A DNA stretch of 22,500 bases from Chromera velia (lineage: Eukaryota > Sar > Chromeraceae): NCBI GenBank assembly GCA_018398765.1, contig JAHBMJ010001395.1, forward strand, positions 1 through 22,500. Direction: 5' to 3'. This document shows positions 1 through 9,938 of this stretch, one piece after another. The translations under genes were made by a program, and so were the position numbers. Every line of letters begins with the position of its first letter. The first letter of the stretch is position 1. The notes under the pieces are model-generated. The model was not told the DNA's origin, searched no databases, and was given only the letters and a program-made list of their open reading frames with translations.

Positions 1-7
1 CCCCCCC

Positions 8-41
<34 letters not shown>

Positions 42-44
42 TTT

Positions 45-98
<54 letters not shown>

Positions 99-112
99 TC
101 TGTCTCTTTCTC
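1..112. repeat. poly-C and (CT)n microsatellite
   Basis: The window opens with 18 cytosines followed by an almost uninterrupted CT dinucleotide tract with occasional T insertions. It is simple sequence with no coding content. The poly-C at the very edge may also be an assembly or contig-end effect. Confidence 0.95.
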
Positions 113-282
113 TCTATCTTTCCCTCCCTTTCTTTTTGGCTCGCTCGCGTACTCTTTCTCTCTGTATATCTATGAATATCTCTTCTTGCTTTTTTATGCA
201 TGTGCGTATGCTGTGCATGATGTGTACACATTTGTGTTTGTGTACGTGATTGTGTATATGAACGGTACATGCGTGCGTGCGC

Positions 283-329
<47 letters not shown>

Positions 330-345
330 TGTGTGTGTATATGTC
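97..345 (+). repeat. Duplicated segment, copy 1 (CT tract, unique core, GT tract)
   Basis: A CT-rich stretch, a unique-looking core of about 170 bp and a GT microsatellite (285-338) follow one another. The same order recurs at 651-900. Landmarks such as cttctgtctc (97 and 651) and tatgaatatc (171 and 725) are each exactly 554 bases apart, so the copies are colinear with almost no net indel across the core. Copies differ by scattered substitutions. ORFs read through here are Cys/Val or Ser/Leu low-complexity translations and are not genes. Confidence 0.85.
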
Positions 346-596
346 AGCCTGTGAAACTAGCTCCCACGTGTGCCGTATACATCTTTGAATAGTCGACAGT
401 GTACGTCAGTATGTGATGAACTCTTTCTGTTGCTCTGGTTGCTCTTTCCCTCTCTCTGTCTCCTCGGCTCTCTCTTTGCCTCTGTCTGTCGCACATGCTT
501 CTTTTGCTACATGGCATTCATCAGGTGTAGTACAAAGGATCCAATGAGGAATATCAACACTGAGGCATATCCCTTTGAACTTACAAATGTCATTCG

Positions 597-600
<4 letters not shown>
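346..600. other. Spacer between duplicated segments, no gene seen
   Basis: Mixed sequence between the GT tract of copy 1 and the CT tract of copy 2. No conserved coding or RNA motif is visible, and the ORFs here run into the adjacent simple repeats. Confidence 0.6.

Positions 601-634
<34 letters not shown>
601..634. repeat. (CT)n microsatellite
   Basis: Uninterrupted CT dinucleotides. The tract precedes copy 2 of the duplicated segment, as a CT tract also precedes copy 1. Confidence 0.95.
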
Positions 635-639
<5 letters not shown>

Positions 640-650
640 CAGAATCTTTT

Positions 651-900
651 CTTCTGTCTCTTTTTCTTTATCTTTCCCTTCCTTTTTCTTCAGCTCGCTC
701 GCTCACTCCTTCTCTCCGTATATGTATGAATATCTCTTCTTGTTTTTTTATGCATGTGTATGTGCTATGCATGATCTGTATACATTTGTGTTTCTGTATG
801 TGATTGTATATATGAATGGTATGTGCGTGCACATATATGTATGTGTGTGTGAATGTGTGTGCATGCGCGTATGTGTGTGTGTGTGTGTGTATGTGTGTGT
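651..900 (+). repeat. Duplicated segment, copy 2
   Basis: Second copy of the CT-core-GT segment found at 97-345, offset by 554 bases. The core has point differences from copy 1, and the GT tract that ends it is longer and more interrupted. Confidence 0.85.
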
Positions 901-922
901 GTGTATATGTGTATGTGTGTGT

Positions 923-967
<45 letters not shown>

Positions 968-986
968 TGTATGTATGTGTATGTAT

Positions 987-1031
<45 letters not shown>

Positions 1032-1071
1032 TATGTATATGTGTGTCTATCAAAGTCTCTCTCTCTCTCTC

Positions 1072-1114
<43 letters not shown>

Positions 1115-1117
1115 GCA

Positions 1118-1167
<50 letters not shown>

Positions 1168-1170
1168 TGT
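841..1170. repeat. Composite (GT)n-(CT)n-(GT)n microsatellite
   Basis: GT repeats with TATG interruptions run to about 1047, then CT repeats (1056-1112), then GT repeats (1118-1168). Six-frame translations here give only Cys-Val, Thr-His, Ser-Leu or Glu-Arg alternations, so the overlapping ORFs on both strands are composition artefacts. Confidence 0.95.
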
Positions 1171-1413
1171 TCGCATGGATGTACTCCTTGATGTTTGTCG
1201 GCATGTTCTCCTCCATCACTGTTCGCTTATACCCAATGAGCATGACTGCCTGCCCCAAGAACACCAGCTGCTGCCGATCCCCTCGTATGTGTTTCTCTTT
1301 CCATCTTTGTCGCAAATGGTGAAGAAATTGCGTCTCTGTCTCTTCATCTTCTTTTTATCTTTCATACCTCGAAAGTACATCTTCCCCCCGCATTCTTTTG
1401 CATACAAAAGCAC
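1171..1413. other. 3' flank of LINE copy A, no gene seen
   Basis: Mixed sequence between the microsatellites and the LINE tail. A short perfect inverted repeat, CTTTTG-cata-CAAAAG (1395-1410), lies four bases from the tail and may be part of the insertion site. Nothing else is recognised. Confidence 0.5.
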
Positions 1414-1435
1414 ATTGATTGATTGATTGATTGAT
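1414..1435 (-). repeat. Tetranucleotide 3' tail of LINE copy A
   Basis: On the + strand this reads as about five ATTG units; on the element's coding strand it is a run of ATCA-type units directly after gggtttggt. It lies exactly at the 3' end expected from comparison with copy B. Confidence 0.8.
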
Positions 1436-1836
1436 ACCAAACCCTAGGTGGAGTTAGAACTCCCGGGCGGCGCATACATGTATGGGTCTGTTCAATTATG
1501 CCAGCTGCAAGCTAAGTGGACGATAGTTATTCAAACTTAATCTAATCAATCATTTACTACAATATGACGAGAAATCATAAAGAAGTGAGAGGGTTGAGAG
1601 CGCAAGAGCGATGTAATGAACTTGCGAACCCCCAGATCAGAAAAGGAGGCGGATGCAAAGAGTGAGTCACAACGAGTGAAGCGGTCTGATTGAATTAATG
1701 CTAACCACTGCAAAAAGCCTTGTTCGGTAGTCCATCGGGGGCAGACAGAGAGCCGATGAATAAAATCATCTACACACTGGCAGCAGGCTTCATAGACGCA
1801 CAGCTTTCTATCAGAGCAACCAACAGGCAGCCCACC

Positions 1837-4800
1837 TTACCCGCCCATCAGGTTGTATGTCAGTATGCGCAAAAACGAAAAGATCGAGCCATCCGTAACC
1901 GACAGGGCAGAACGGGGAAGGGCAGAGATGGAAGGAACACCGGAGGACCACTTGCTGTACAGGAGGAAGACAAACATACGGTGGGAGGACGGGAAGTCGC
2001 GCTGCAGAGGGGTGAGTCTAGCAAGGAGGGGAAAGTGAGAGGAAGATTGCCCATCATCCTCAGAAGCCTTCATGCATTCCTTTGCAACTATCTGTCTCAC
2101 CTTGCCCTTAAAGAAAAGTGAGCCAGTGCCTTGAGCCCTACGACCATTCTGCCCACGTTGGGAAGACAGATCGGGCTTGACCCTCAGCGAGCAGACAGAA
2201 ATCAAATCAGCCCAACGAAGCAGCCTGTCTATAGACCTTGTGAATTGTTGATAGCAGTTATTCTTCCAGGTATGCAACATGGCTGCAGGAATAGTGTGTG
2301 TTGTGATGGAAAGAGAGTGCTACCAATTAGCCATGCGGGAGCAGAGAAGGGCTTTGCAGGGAAGAAGACCAAAGATGCAAAGAGAGGGCAAACGGAGGCT
2401 GCGAACAGACAAATGACCACACCAATGGGCAAATCAAAGCTGCAAAGCATCAAGGGCGAGCAGGTCTGCATCCCGCACTGGCAGACATTCAAGGCAGTAG
2501 AGCGCTACGGAGGTCCAGCAGGCTCTAAAGACTGTTACCTGCGCATCAATGCTGAGTGGGCCCATGCTCGCAATCAACCCAATTACCCCTCCTAGAGCCC
2601 GCAAAGCAAAAGCAATATAGGACTCAATTATCTTGTTCAAGCATCCCCTTTTAAAGAAAACATACCCCAGATATTTGTATTCGGATGTCCATTCAACTTC
2701 CCTCCCACTATACATGACTCTCCCCACAGACTGCCCCAGAGCCAAGGCAGACAAACGTAAGATTTTCGTTTTCTTTAAGTTCACAGTCAGTCCCCATTCC
2801 TTGCAATACCCTTCCAAGGCTGAGAACTTCTTTTACAGATCTGAGACGGAATAAGTAAGGAAACAGAGATCATCCGCATACCCCAGACTGCCTAAGATGC
2901 AGTTGTCAAGGAAGACAGGTTTGGGCTCTCTCTTGGGCTCCTTGACGCTGCCCTCCCCCATTTTACTATCTGACCATCCTGCTCCCCCTGCTTCTCTGTC
3001 TACGCCGGCCCCCTCATTCTTACTAACTGAACACATACGGGGAAGGTCATTGATATAGATAAGAAAGAGAATGGGAGAGAGAGCATCACCTTACTTTACC
3101 CCAGCGCCCTCCCCAAAACGCAAAAAGTCCCCGTCTACCTTTCCCCAGACCTTCCTATACATTTCACATATCATACACATATCTGCCTCACACACACCTT
3201 CTCTTCTCAGTTTCTGAATTAGCTTACCTCTCAGCATAGTGTCGAAGGCTTTGGAGAAATTAACAAAGCCTGCAAGCAGAGCTTTCTTTTTTTTTTTAGA
3301 GGAGAGAATGGCAGAGACAAGCGCGCCTACCCCTTCTCTCGTTCCCACCCCTTGTCTAAAACCTAACTGCCTGACGTCAAGCTCGATTTGAAAGCGCACA
3401 CGGCCGTCCATCAGCAAACCAAAAAGTTTTGTAAAAGGGTTGACAACATGAATAGGCCTCCATTCATTAAGAGAGGGAGAGGCAGGGCCTTTAGGGACAG
3501 AGCAGATATGTAGCACATTCTAGGAGGGAGGCTAGCATGCAAAGATATGTATACAATTAAACAAAACAAAAAGTAAAAAACGAGAGAGCGCCGAGTGCGT
3601 AAAACAAAGGTCAAGCTGAGTGGGGGAGATTCTTTCAAGGCCAGAGGCTTTCTTTCTATTCATTTTCTTTAGAGCAGAGGAGATTTGATGGAAAGAGAAG
3701 GGCAAAATAGAAGGGTAGAAAGGAGGAGGGACAGGTGGGAGGGCGGAAGGGAGAGGCTCTTCATTTTTGTCTTCAAACACCCCCGCCTAATGATTCGAGA
3801 ACTCATGTGGAGAAGGACGGGAGGCTCCCCCAGCTGAGGTAGCTTTTTTTTTTTTCTTTTTCCTCCGGATAGCAAGCGGGTCTTTTAACAACTCTTTTTG
3901 TACCCTCTGGTCTTGTGTTCTCTCCCATATAACTCTCTTTCTTTTGAACAGAGTACGATGGACCCGGAGAAGCCTCTGTAGTCTATCGAACTCTATTCCC
4001 CTTCCATTCCCATCTTTCACTAGCTTCTATCTCTCGACTGCCTCTCTAAGCTCTTTCTGTAAAGCTTTACATTCCAAATCAAACCATACCTCTCTCTTTG
4101 ATCGTCTACTTTCTGGGCCAGGCCCCTTATCCCCTGTCTGCTTGATCGGCCCTACTAGCACACGCGACCATTCCTCAACTAACCTGTGCAGACACGCACA
4201 ATCGTCACCGTCCTCCAAAGTCAGCCCTGGTTGGGGATGCGGGGACACTGGGGGAGGTGGAAGAGCAGGCGGCTCCTTGAATGGTTCGATCTGCTTATGA
4301 TAGGCCCATAAGCCAGGCCATCGATCCTCAGCAAACGATCTCACCGCTGCTGCAAGCGGCGCGATTTCTTCATCAGAGACCGGGGCTGTGTGGTTTGAAC
4401 AGAAAAGGGGAGGACAATCAGAGAGGTTTTGGTGGGGTGGGAGAGCATCTTCGGATTCGGGTTCGGCCAAGGGAGGGGAGAAGGAGAAGGAAACGGTCAC
4501 ATGGTTGGAGGATGCAATACCATCAAAGTCAACCTCCCAATCAGAAACCCTTTGTATGGTAAATGGATCAGTAAGTACGTAATCAATGAGGGAAGTGGGC
4601 GTAGACATGTTGCTCTGTCTGGAATAGTGGGTGCACTCACCAGAAAAAACAAAAGACTCTCCCCCTGCTTCTCCCGTCAGTCCATTTAAAGGAATAAGAT
4701 TCGTATCACTACAAATTTGAATAAAGTCCCTTCCACTGTGGTCAACGTCTTTGCTGCACTGAGATGTGCGGACGAACGAGGGTCTGTCAGGCTCCTCCAA

Positions 4801-5292
4801 GCCCTCATCATTTTCTCCCCTCCCATCAACCCCCCTAAAATTCCTCGACAGGAGGAGGAGATCTGCACGGGACCACAAAAGATTTTTGGGGACGAGGCTG
4901 CCTGAGTGCGCATTGAAATCCCCCATCACTACCCTGTCTGCCTCAAGAGGGACCCCCCCAAATACATCCTTCAAGAGGTCAGGGACCCTACTGTCCCTGT
5001 GATCAGACCAGGACCCAGGAAGGTAAAGACCGAATACATGCACCCTGCGCCCACCTACTATAATCTTCACTTCAACTAGACTTGGGCCCATATGTGGTAG
5101 TCTGTGCGTACCTCTTCTTAGTGCCTTCCTGCCTTTCTTCCTTTCATTCTCTTTTAAACTGATTACACGTCTCGTCATCTTCACAATATCTCCTGAGATC
5201 ACAAAGGAATGCTCATTCTTCTTCTCTTTCTCAAACAAAATCAAAGGACACAGTAGCGTAAAGTTTATCTCATCCTTCTGAGGACCTTCTCG
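1837..5292 (-). pseudogene. LINE endonuclease-reverse transcriptase pseudogene (copy A)
   Basis: In a functional element this polyprotein nicks target DNA and copies the element RNA into the nick. All conserved blocks lie in one reading frame. Endonuclease: GDFNAH (4906-4923), LIDYVL, then SSNH (4501-4512) where SDH is usual. Reverse transcriptase: VPKG and WRPI (3430-3490 region), GFRQG, FVNFSKAFD (3241-3267) where the family has FxDxxKAFD, GDALSPILF (about 3064-3090), YADD (2869-2880), the EWGLTVN...KTK block and YKYLGY. In-frame stops are TAG at 4027, 3787, 3532, 3520 and 2320, TAA at 3091 and 2833, and TGA at 2434; the frame ends with TAA at 1837. No frameshift is needed across about 1,150 codons. 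Two catalytic Asp-to-Asn changes and eight internal stops make it inactive. Poly-Lys runs come from A tracts on the coding strand (near 3287 and 3844). Confidence 0.88.
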
Positions 5293-5602
5293 TCACCGGT
5301 TTTCACACTGACTCAGAACTTTACACAAAAATCTCACTAGAAAAACCAGTGTCAAAGTATACATATGTAGGAATATATTAGAATTAGAATTAAGTAGATC
5401 GATATGATTACAATGCATTACTGTCATTACATTCTTTATCCAGTTCAAAAAAATTGTTTTAAAAAATGGGGTTATACCGTGACTGTAACTTATACATAAA
5501 AATGATCTTTAATAGATTTCATCAATGATTCAGTTTTTTTTTTTTTTAAATCAAATCCTTCTTCATCATTGAAGCTTTTGATTTGAAGTATTGATTAAGA
5601 CA
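5293..5602. other. AT-rich spacer, no gene seen
   Basis: AT-rich sequence between the 5' end of LINE copy A and the dispersed repeat, with short A and T runs (T run at about 5534-5547). No coding or RNA motif was recognised. Confidence 0.6.
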
Positions 5603-6114
5603 GTTGTTATGGATCGTCCCATGTGTAGAGAGAGAGGAATATAGGAAGTCTTCAAGAGTACATCGATCACAGTTGTAAGTAGAAGGAAACACACGAGCAG
5701 AGCGAGCATGTGTTGCAGCGCGTTGTGTGTATTTGGTGTACCAGAGAAGCCGAGTTAGGTAGGACTCATCTTCTGCGCGTACGCCGAGCAAACTGGCTGA
5801 ATTAATACAGAACCGGAAAGATGTCCCCAACCGGATCTCCGTCGTGCATGCATATTGCAATACAGAGAGACGCATTGAATGCAAAGCTTGCATGCATTTC
5901 AATACAGATCAATACACAAGAGGCTGGCTTGATTGAGCTTGCTACTGAAAGACTCTGATCACAAGGTCCAATTGGTAGGTACGTCTTGGGACAGGCTCTC
6001 ATCCTGTATGTAGAACAGACTACACAGACGCAGGCACTAAAGTTGAGATCTGTCCAAGAAGATCCAGGAAGTCTATATACGCTAGCCGGTGTGGAGGAAG
6101 GACAGATCTGAACA
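5603..6114 (+). repeat. Dispersed repeat family R1, copy 1 (MITE-like)
   Basis: This 512-bp segment is closely similar to 9237-9938. Similarity starts and stops abruptly at both ends, and the flanks are unrelated, so the boundaries are those of a mobile or duplicated unit. The ends form an imperfect inverted repeat: the left begins GTTGTTATGGATCGTCC and the reverse complement of the right reads GTGTTCAGATCTGTCC, with small gaps. No target duplication is clear. A minus-strand frame stays open across much of it, but amino-acid changes between the copies are scattered and mostly non-conservative, so I do not call a protein. A non-autonomous DNA transposon is the best guess. Confidence 0.75.
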
Positions 6115-7678
6115 CTGATAGCAGAGCTTGGCTGGCGGAGAGAGGCCCACCAGGCCAAGAGCCACGTGTTGTCCCTCTGTGTCTGCCTCTCTGTGATGAA
6201 GGGAATCTCTTAATGTATCCTTTCATGTGTTTGAAACCCTAAAGTAGAGACGTCTCTATCGGTCTGTCTATCGGTCCATCTGTCGATCTATCTGTCACTG
6301 TGGAAGGAAGAACTTCAAGACTCCAAAGGCCAGAGGAGGTGAAATGACGACCCAAGCAGACACAACGCTGGACTGAGAAGTACTGGCCGGTGAGGAACCA
6401 AAGACGTAGAGCCCAGAGTGAGCCAACCCCCTCTTTGCATAAGCAGCGCTGTGCGCCTCATACATAACATGAAGAGAGACTGCTTTCGGGAGGGGGACAG
6501 AAAGTGCAATGGGGAAACGACTTTGAAGAGAGCTTACAGTCTGTCTCTCACCCTTTGCCGGTATCACACTGTCTGCCAGGAGAGGCAGAAAGATATACAG
6601 AGTTCGGGAAACCGGGAAAGTTCTTCAAGAAAGGCCGCAGAGAAAAGAAAGGGGCAGTCGCGAGAGACTTCGGTCTCTGAAACAGGGAACAATTTCGCTT
6701 CGGCGACGCGACGCCTCAGGGAAGAGAAGGAAAGGTGATGAAGAAGGTGGTCGAAGGAAAATAAAGAAAGAAAGAAATCAGAAAGGTCCTTCAACGCGAT
6801 GCATAGAAAGAAGAGAGAGTCACGAGCCAGTCGAAAAAAAATTGTAGAGAACCAGTCAGATGCTTACAATGCCTCCAGCAGGAATGGGGAAATCTTGCTG
6901 GAGTGAGGGTGACTTCAAAGAAAAGAAGCCTCTCTATCCGCTAGTCGCTGAATGGCCCCAAGCGTTTCGAAAACCTGAAGGTTCGTGATGATCAACACAA
7001 GAGAACAAGAGACACGAGATTTCAAAGAAAGGAAGAAGAAGAGAAAAGAAAGCTGGAAGGTGTCCAAGAAGCCAATATCCGGAAGGCCGGAGCGACAAGC
7101 TAGCAGAGACCCTAGAGGAGGGGGTTCAAAGAAAGCAGTGAGACGAGAACTGCATGCAGAGGGGAAAGGAACGTATTGTTTGCGTGTCCACCCATCTGTC
7201 CACCCGCCAGGACAGACACAGAGACAGAACGCTCGGAGGCCGAGGAACACTGAAAAGTGAGTCATGCAGACACCACATGTAAGAAAAAGAAAAGAGGAAG
7301 AGAGACGGAACAGAACCGCTTGTGTGCATCACCTCTGATTCTTTTATTCTATCCCTTGACTTATCTTCTTTACTTACATGTATGCTTAATATATTGACGT
7401 CTCTCTTGTCGACGGGCAGAAGAGAGATTGTGGGATATTGTGGGGTGTTGGCCAAGGCAAACGGAACTGGGGGCCAAATCCGCGTTCGGTGTGTGCGTAT
7501 GAGGGCCGGTGCATGTGAGGAAAGAAAGGGAAAGAACAGTAAAGAGACAGAGAGAGAAGCACCCAAACTGAAGATTTGTTATATAAGTGACAAGAGAAGA
7601 GAAAAACTCATTGAGTCTTGTTTCTTGTTGAATCGATATTGACCTCTTTCTTTTCATGTTCATGTATGTTGTTAGCTT

Positions 7679-7708
7679 CCCCCCCCTGCGGCCGCAGTCA
7701 AGGGGGGG
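7679..7708. repeat. C8/G7 inverted repeat enclosing a GC-rich palindrome
   Basis: Eight C residues (7679-7686), the palindrome TGCGGCCGCA (7687-7696), five bases, then seven G residues (7702-7708). It can form a very stable GC hairpin. No function is assigned. Confidence 0.75.
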
Positions 7709-8529
7709 CCCGGAGCGATTGTAAGTGCCGGAAGGCTACAGGCACCCAGGCCGGGCTTGCTCTGAAGAATGGATAAAAACAAAAGGAAGAGCGAGAAAAG
7801 AGAAAACTTGAAACGTAGCAGAAATGGAAGCAAGAGAGGAAACGACAGAGAAGCAAAGACAAACAAACTCAACACAGACACAGATAGAAGATGGACCACC
7901 GTTGAGCAAGAAGGGAAAGAAACAGAGAGGAAGGGAGGAAAGGCAAGAGAGAGAATACGAGACGGAACAAACAAGGAAGAAATAGACTTGGAGAGAGAGA
8001 GACACCGCGAACAAAGATGAATGGAAAAGAAGGGCGCGGAACTTCAAGGAAAAGATAGAGAGAGACTGAGAGAAAAGGAATTAAGCCAGGTGAGACAAAG
8101 AAGCGCATGCATGAAGACTTGCCCTTCGGAAAACAGCGATGCCTTGTTTTCTCCCCTCGTCGGACTTTGTATTCATAGAATGAACCCAAGACTGGTTTTG
8201 GGAGAGAATGAACGTGCAGGGCTGGAGATCACTTTGAAAAAGAGCGAATGCAGTCCGAACTTTTCCCCCGTTGCCGGCATCAAAGCAAAAGAAAGAAGAT
8301 AAGCCAGACAAGGGCAGAACCAGACAATGCGCAGATTCTCGAACCAACTAAACGGAACGATGAGAGGGAGAAAGGAAAGTCTTCTGTGAGGGCATGCCAG
8401 TAGAAGCCTGAGAAGATGGCAGAGCAGGCAGGAGGTGCTTGCACTATGAGAAGAAAAGAAGAAACGAGTTAGAGAAAGGAAGATGTACTATTGACCGACC
8501 CAGAAGTGAGAAGACAGAAGAGAACTGAG

Positions 8530-8532
8530 GAG

Positions 8533-8585
<53 letters not shown>
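8530..8585. repeat. (GA)n microsatellite
   Basis: Nearly perfect GA dinucleotides inside the most purine-rich part of the window. Confidence 0.95.
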
Positions 8586-9236
8586 CAGGGAAGTAAAAAG
8601 ATTGAGAGCGATGAGCTCCGAGCATACACGCAAAGCCGAAGGAGAAAAGGAAAGAGAATAGAAAGAAAAGGAGAAGGGAGAAAGACAAAAAGAAGAGGAT
8701 TGAGTTAAGCTAAAATAATAAAAAAATGAAGTGAAGAAAAAATATGGAAGGGAGAGCAACAATCGGAAGCGTGTGTGTGGAAAAGTTGTTTGTTCGATTC
8801 TCACCTCTATCCTTTCTCACCTCACGTCTTTTTGCAATTTGCGCCAATTAACCGCCCGTCTTCGTCTTTGGATTTGTGTCTATACGCATGAATGACCGTT
8901 TCTTGAATGTCAGCTTGATGGCCTTTGGCTTGAAAGCCGCATCCATGCTAAAGGGGTGGACCATCTTGCAAACCCGTGATAAACGAATGAGAGTAAACCT
9001 CCTTGATGTTTCATACGTTCGATCTTCTTCTGTATTCTTTGTTTCTCTCAGTGCATCTTCGTATCATGTGTCCGACGGAATGCAAACTGTTGGGGAGTCT
9101 TTGATTGCCGGTATAGGTGGCTGGAATCATTGAGATGAAATAAAATGGTGCGCATGCAGGTATGAAATGAGGACAGCGTGAATGAAGACTTCGTTCCTGA
9201 ATTTGTTCGGGATAAACGAACTTGTGGGGGTGAGTG

Positions 9237-9938
9237 GTTGTTATAGATCGTCTCGTGTGTAGAGAGAGAGGAATATAGGAAGTCTTTAAGAGTATATCGA
9301 TCACACTTGTAAGTAGAAGGAAACACGCGAGCAGAGCGAGCATGTGTTGCAGCGCGTTGTGTGTATTTGGTGTGCCAGAGAAGCCGAGTTAGGCAGGACT
9401 CATCTTCTGCATGCACGCCGAGCAAACTGGCTGAATTAATACAGAACCGGAAAGATGTCCCCAACCGGATCTCCGTCGCGCATGCATATTGCAATACAGA
9501 GAGACGCATTGAATGCAAAGCTTGCATGCATTACAATACAGATCAATACACAAGAGGCTGGCTTGATTGAGCTTGCTACTGAAAGACTCTGATCAGGAGG
9601 TCTGACTGGTAGGTACGTCTTGGGACAGGCTCTCATCCTGTATGATGTCCCCAACCGGATCTCCGTCGCGCATGCATATTGCAATACAGAGAGACGCATT
9701 GAATGCAAAGCTTGCATGCATTACAATACAGATCAATACACAAGAGGCTGGCTTGATTGAGCTTGCCATTGAAAGACTCTGATCAGGAGGTCTGACTGGT
9801 AGGTACGTCTTGGGACAGGCTCTCATCCTGTATGTAGAACAGACTACACAGACGCAGACACTAAAGTTGAGATCTGTCCAAGAAGATCCAAGAAGTCTAT
9901 ATACGCTAGCCGGTTTAGAGGAAGGACAGATCTGAACA
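9237..9938 (+). repeat. Dispersed repeat family R1, copy 2 with internal duplication
   Basis: Second copy of the repeat at 5603-6114, same orientation, 702 bp. The extra 190 bp are an internal tandem duplication: the segment beginning gatgtccccaaccgg at 9454 restarts at 9644. The left end starts GTTGTTATAGATCGTC, and the reverse complement of the right end reads GTTGTTCAGATCTGTCC, so the imperfect terminal inverted repeat is clearer here than in copy 1. The tetranucleotide AGTG occurs just outside both ends (9233-9236 and 9939-9942 region), a possible but weak target duplication. Confidence 0.75.
9454..9833 (+). repeat. 190-bp tandem duplication inside R1 copy 2
   Basis: Units 9454-9643 and 9644-9833 are almost identical; one visible difference is gctactgaaag against gccattgaaag. 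Copy 1 at 5603-6114 has a single unit, so the duplication arose after the copies diverged or is specific to this locus. Confidence 0.9.

Larger units (their letters stand above)
1414..5292 (-). mobile_element. Non-LTR retrotransposon (LINE), copy A, 5'-truncated
   Basis: The element reads right to left. Apurinic-type endonuclease motifs come first, then reverse-transcriptase motifs, then a C-terminal region shared with the second copy at 11630-12849, then a 3' untranslated part ending in a tetranucleotide tail. The 3' ends of both copies share a catgtatg.gccgcccgg core and a gggtt.gg.atc motif just before the tail. The N-terminal part of the endonuclease, with its usual Asn and Gln-Glu motifs, is missing, as expected for 5' truncation during target-primed reverse transcription. 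No ORF1, RNase H domain or CCHC zinc knuckle was seen. Target-site duplications could not be identified. The clade is not assigned. Confidence 0.88.
6115..9236. other. Purine-rich stretch, no recognisable gene
   Basis: About 3.1 kb in which the + strand is heavily biased to A and G, most strongly at 6570-7160, 7780-8100 and 8400-8760. Many medium-length ORFs occur on both strands, but their products are Lys/Arg/Glu-rich or Ser/Phe/Leu-rich, as expected from composition, and none shows a family motif. The bias could reflect pyrimidine-rich introns or untranslated sequence of a minus-strand gene, but I see no exon chain. A degenerate tetranucleotide-like tract (tctatcggtctg type) lies at 6252-6296. 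Confidence 0.6.

Noticed and set aside
575-1426. Long ORFs on both strands, up to 283 residues
   Set aside because: They are translations of GT and CT microsatellites (Cys-Val, Ser-Leu, Thr-His, Glu-Arg alternation).
1837-5292. Stop-codon reassignment (TAA/TAG read as Gln), suggested by TAA at two conserved Gln positions in the LINE
   Set aside because: The intact amidase uses only CAA/CAG for its Gln codons in 487 codons with no in-frame TAA or TAG. One LINE TAG sits at an expected Trp and another internal stop is TGA. Decay explains all of these.
5546-6158. Minus-strand ORFs in repeat R1 as a transposon protein
   Set aside because: The two copies differ mostly by amino-acid-changing substitutions and the frame is broken, so there is no sign of selection for protein.
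7679-7708. Cloning linker or vector (GCGGCCGC NotI site)
   Set aside because: The surrounding sequence is continuous genomic-type DNA with no other vector motif; the C and G runs explain the context.
7769-8302. Lys/Arg/Glu-rich ORFs in the purine-rich region
   Set aside because: Composition alone predicts them and no motif or conserved start is visible.
8785-8810. tRNA B-box-like sequence (gttcgattc)
   Set aside because: Flanking bases do not form a T-arm stem and no tRNA cloverleaf could be built upstream.
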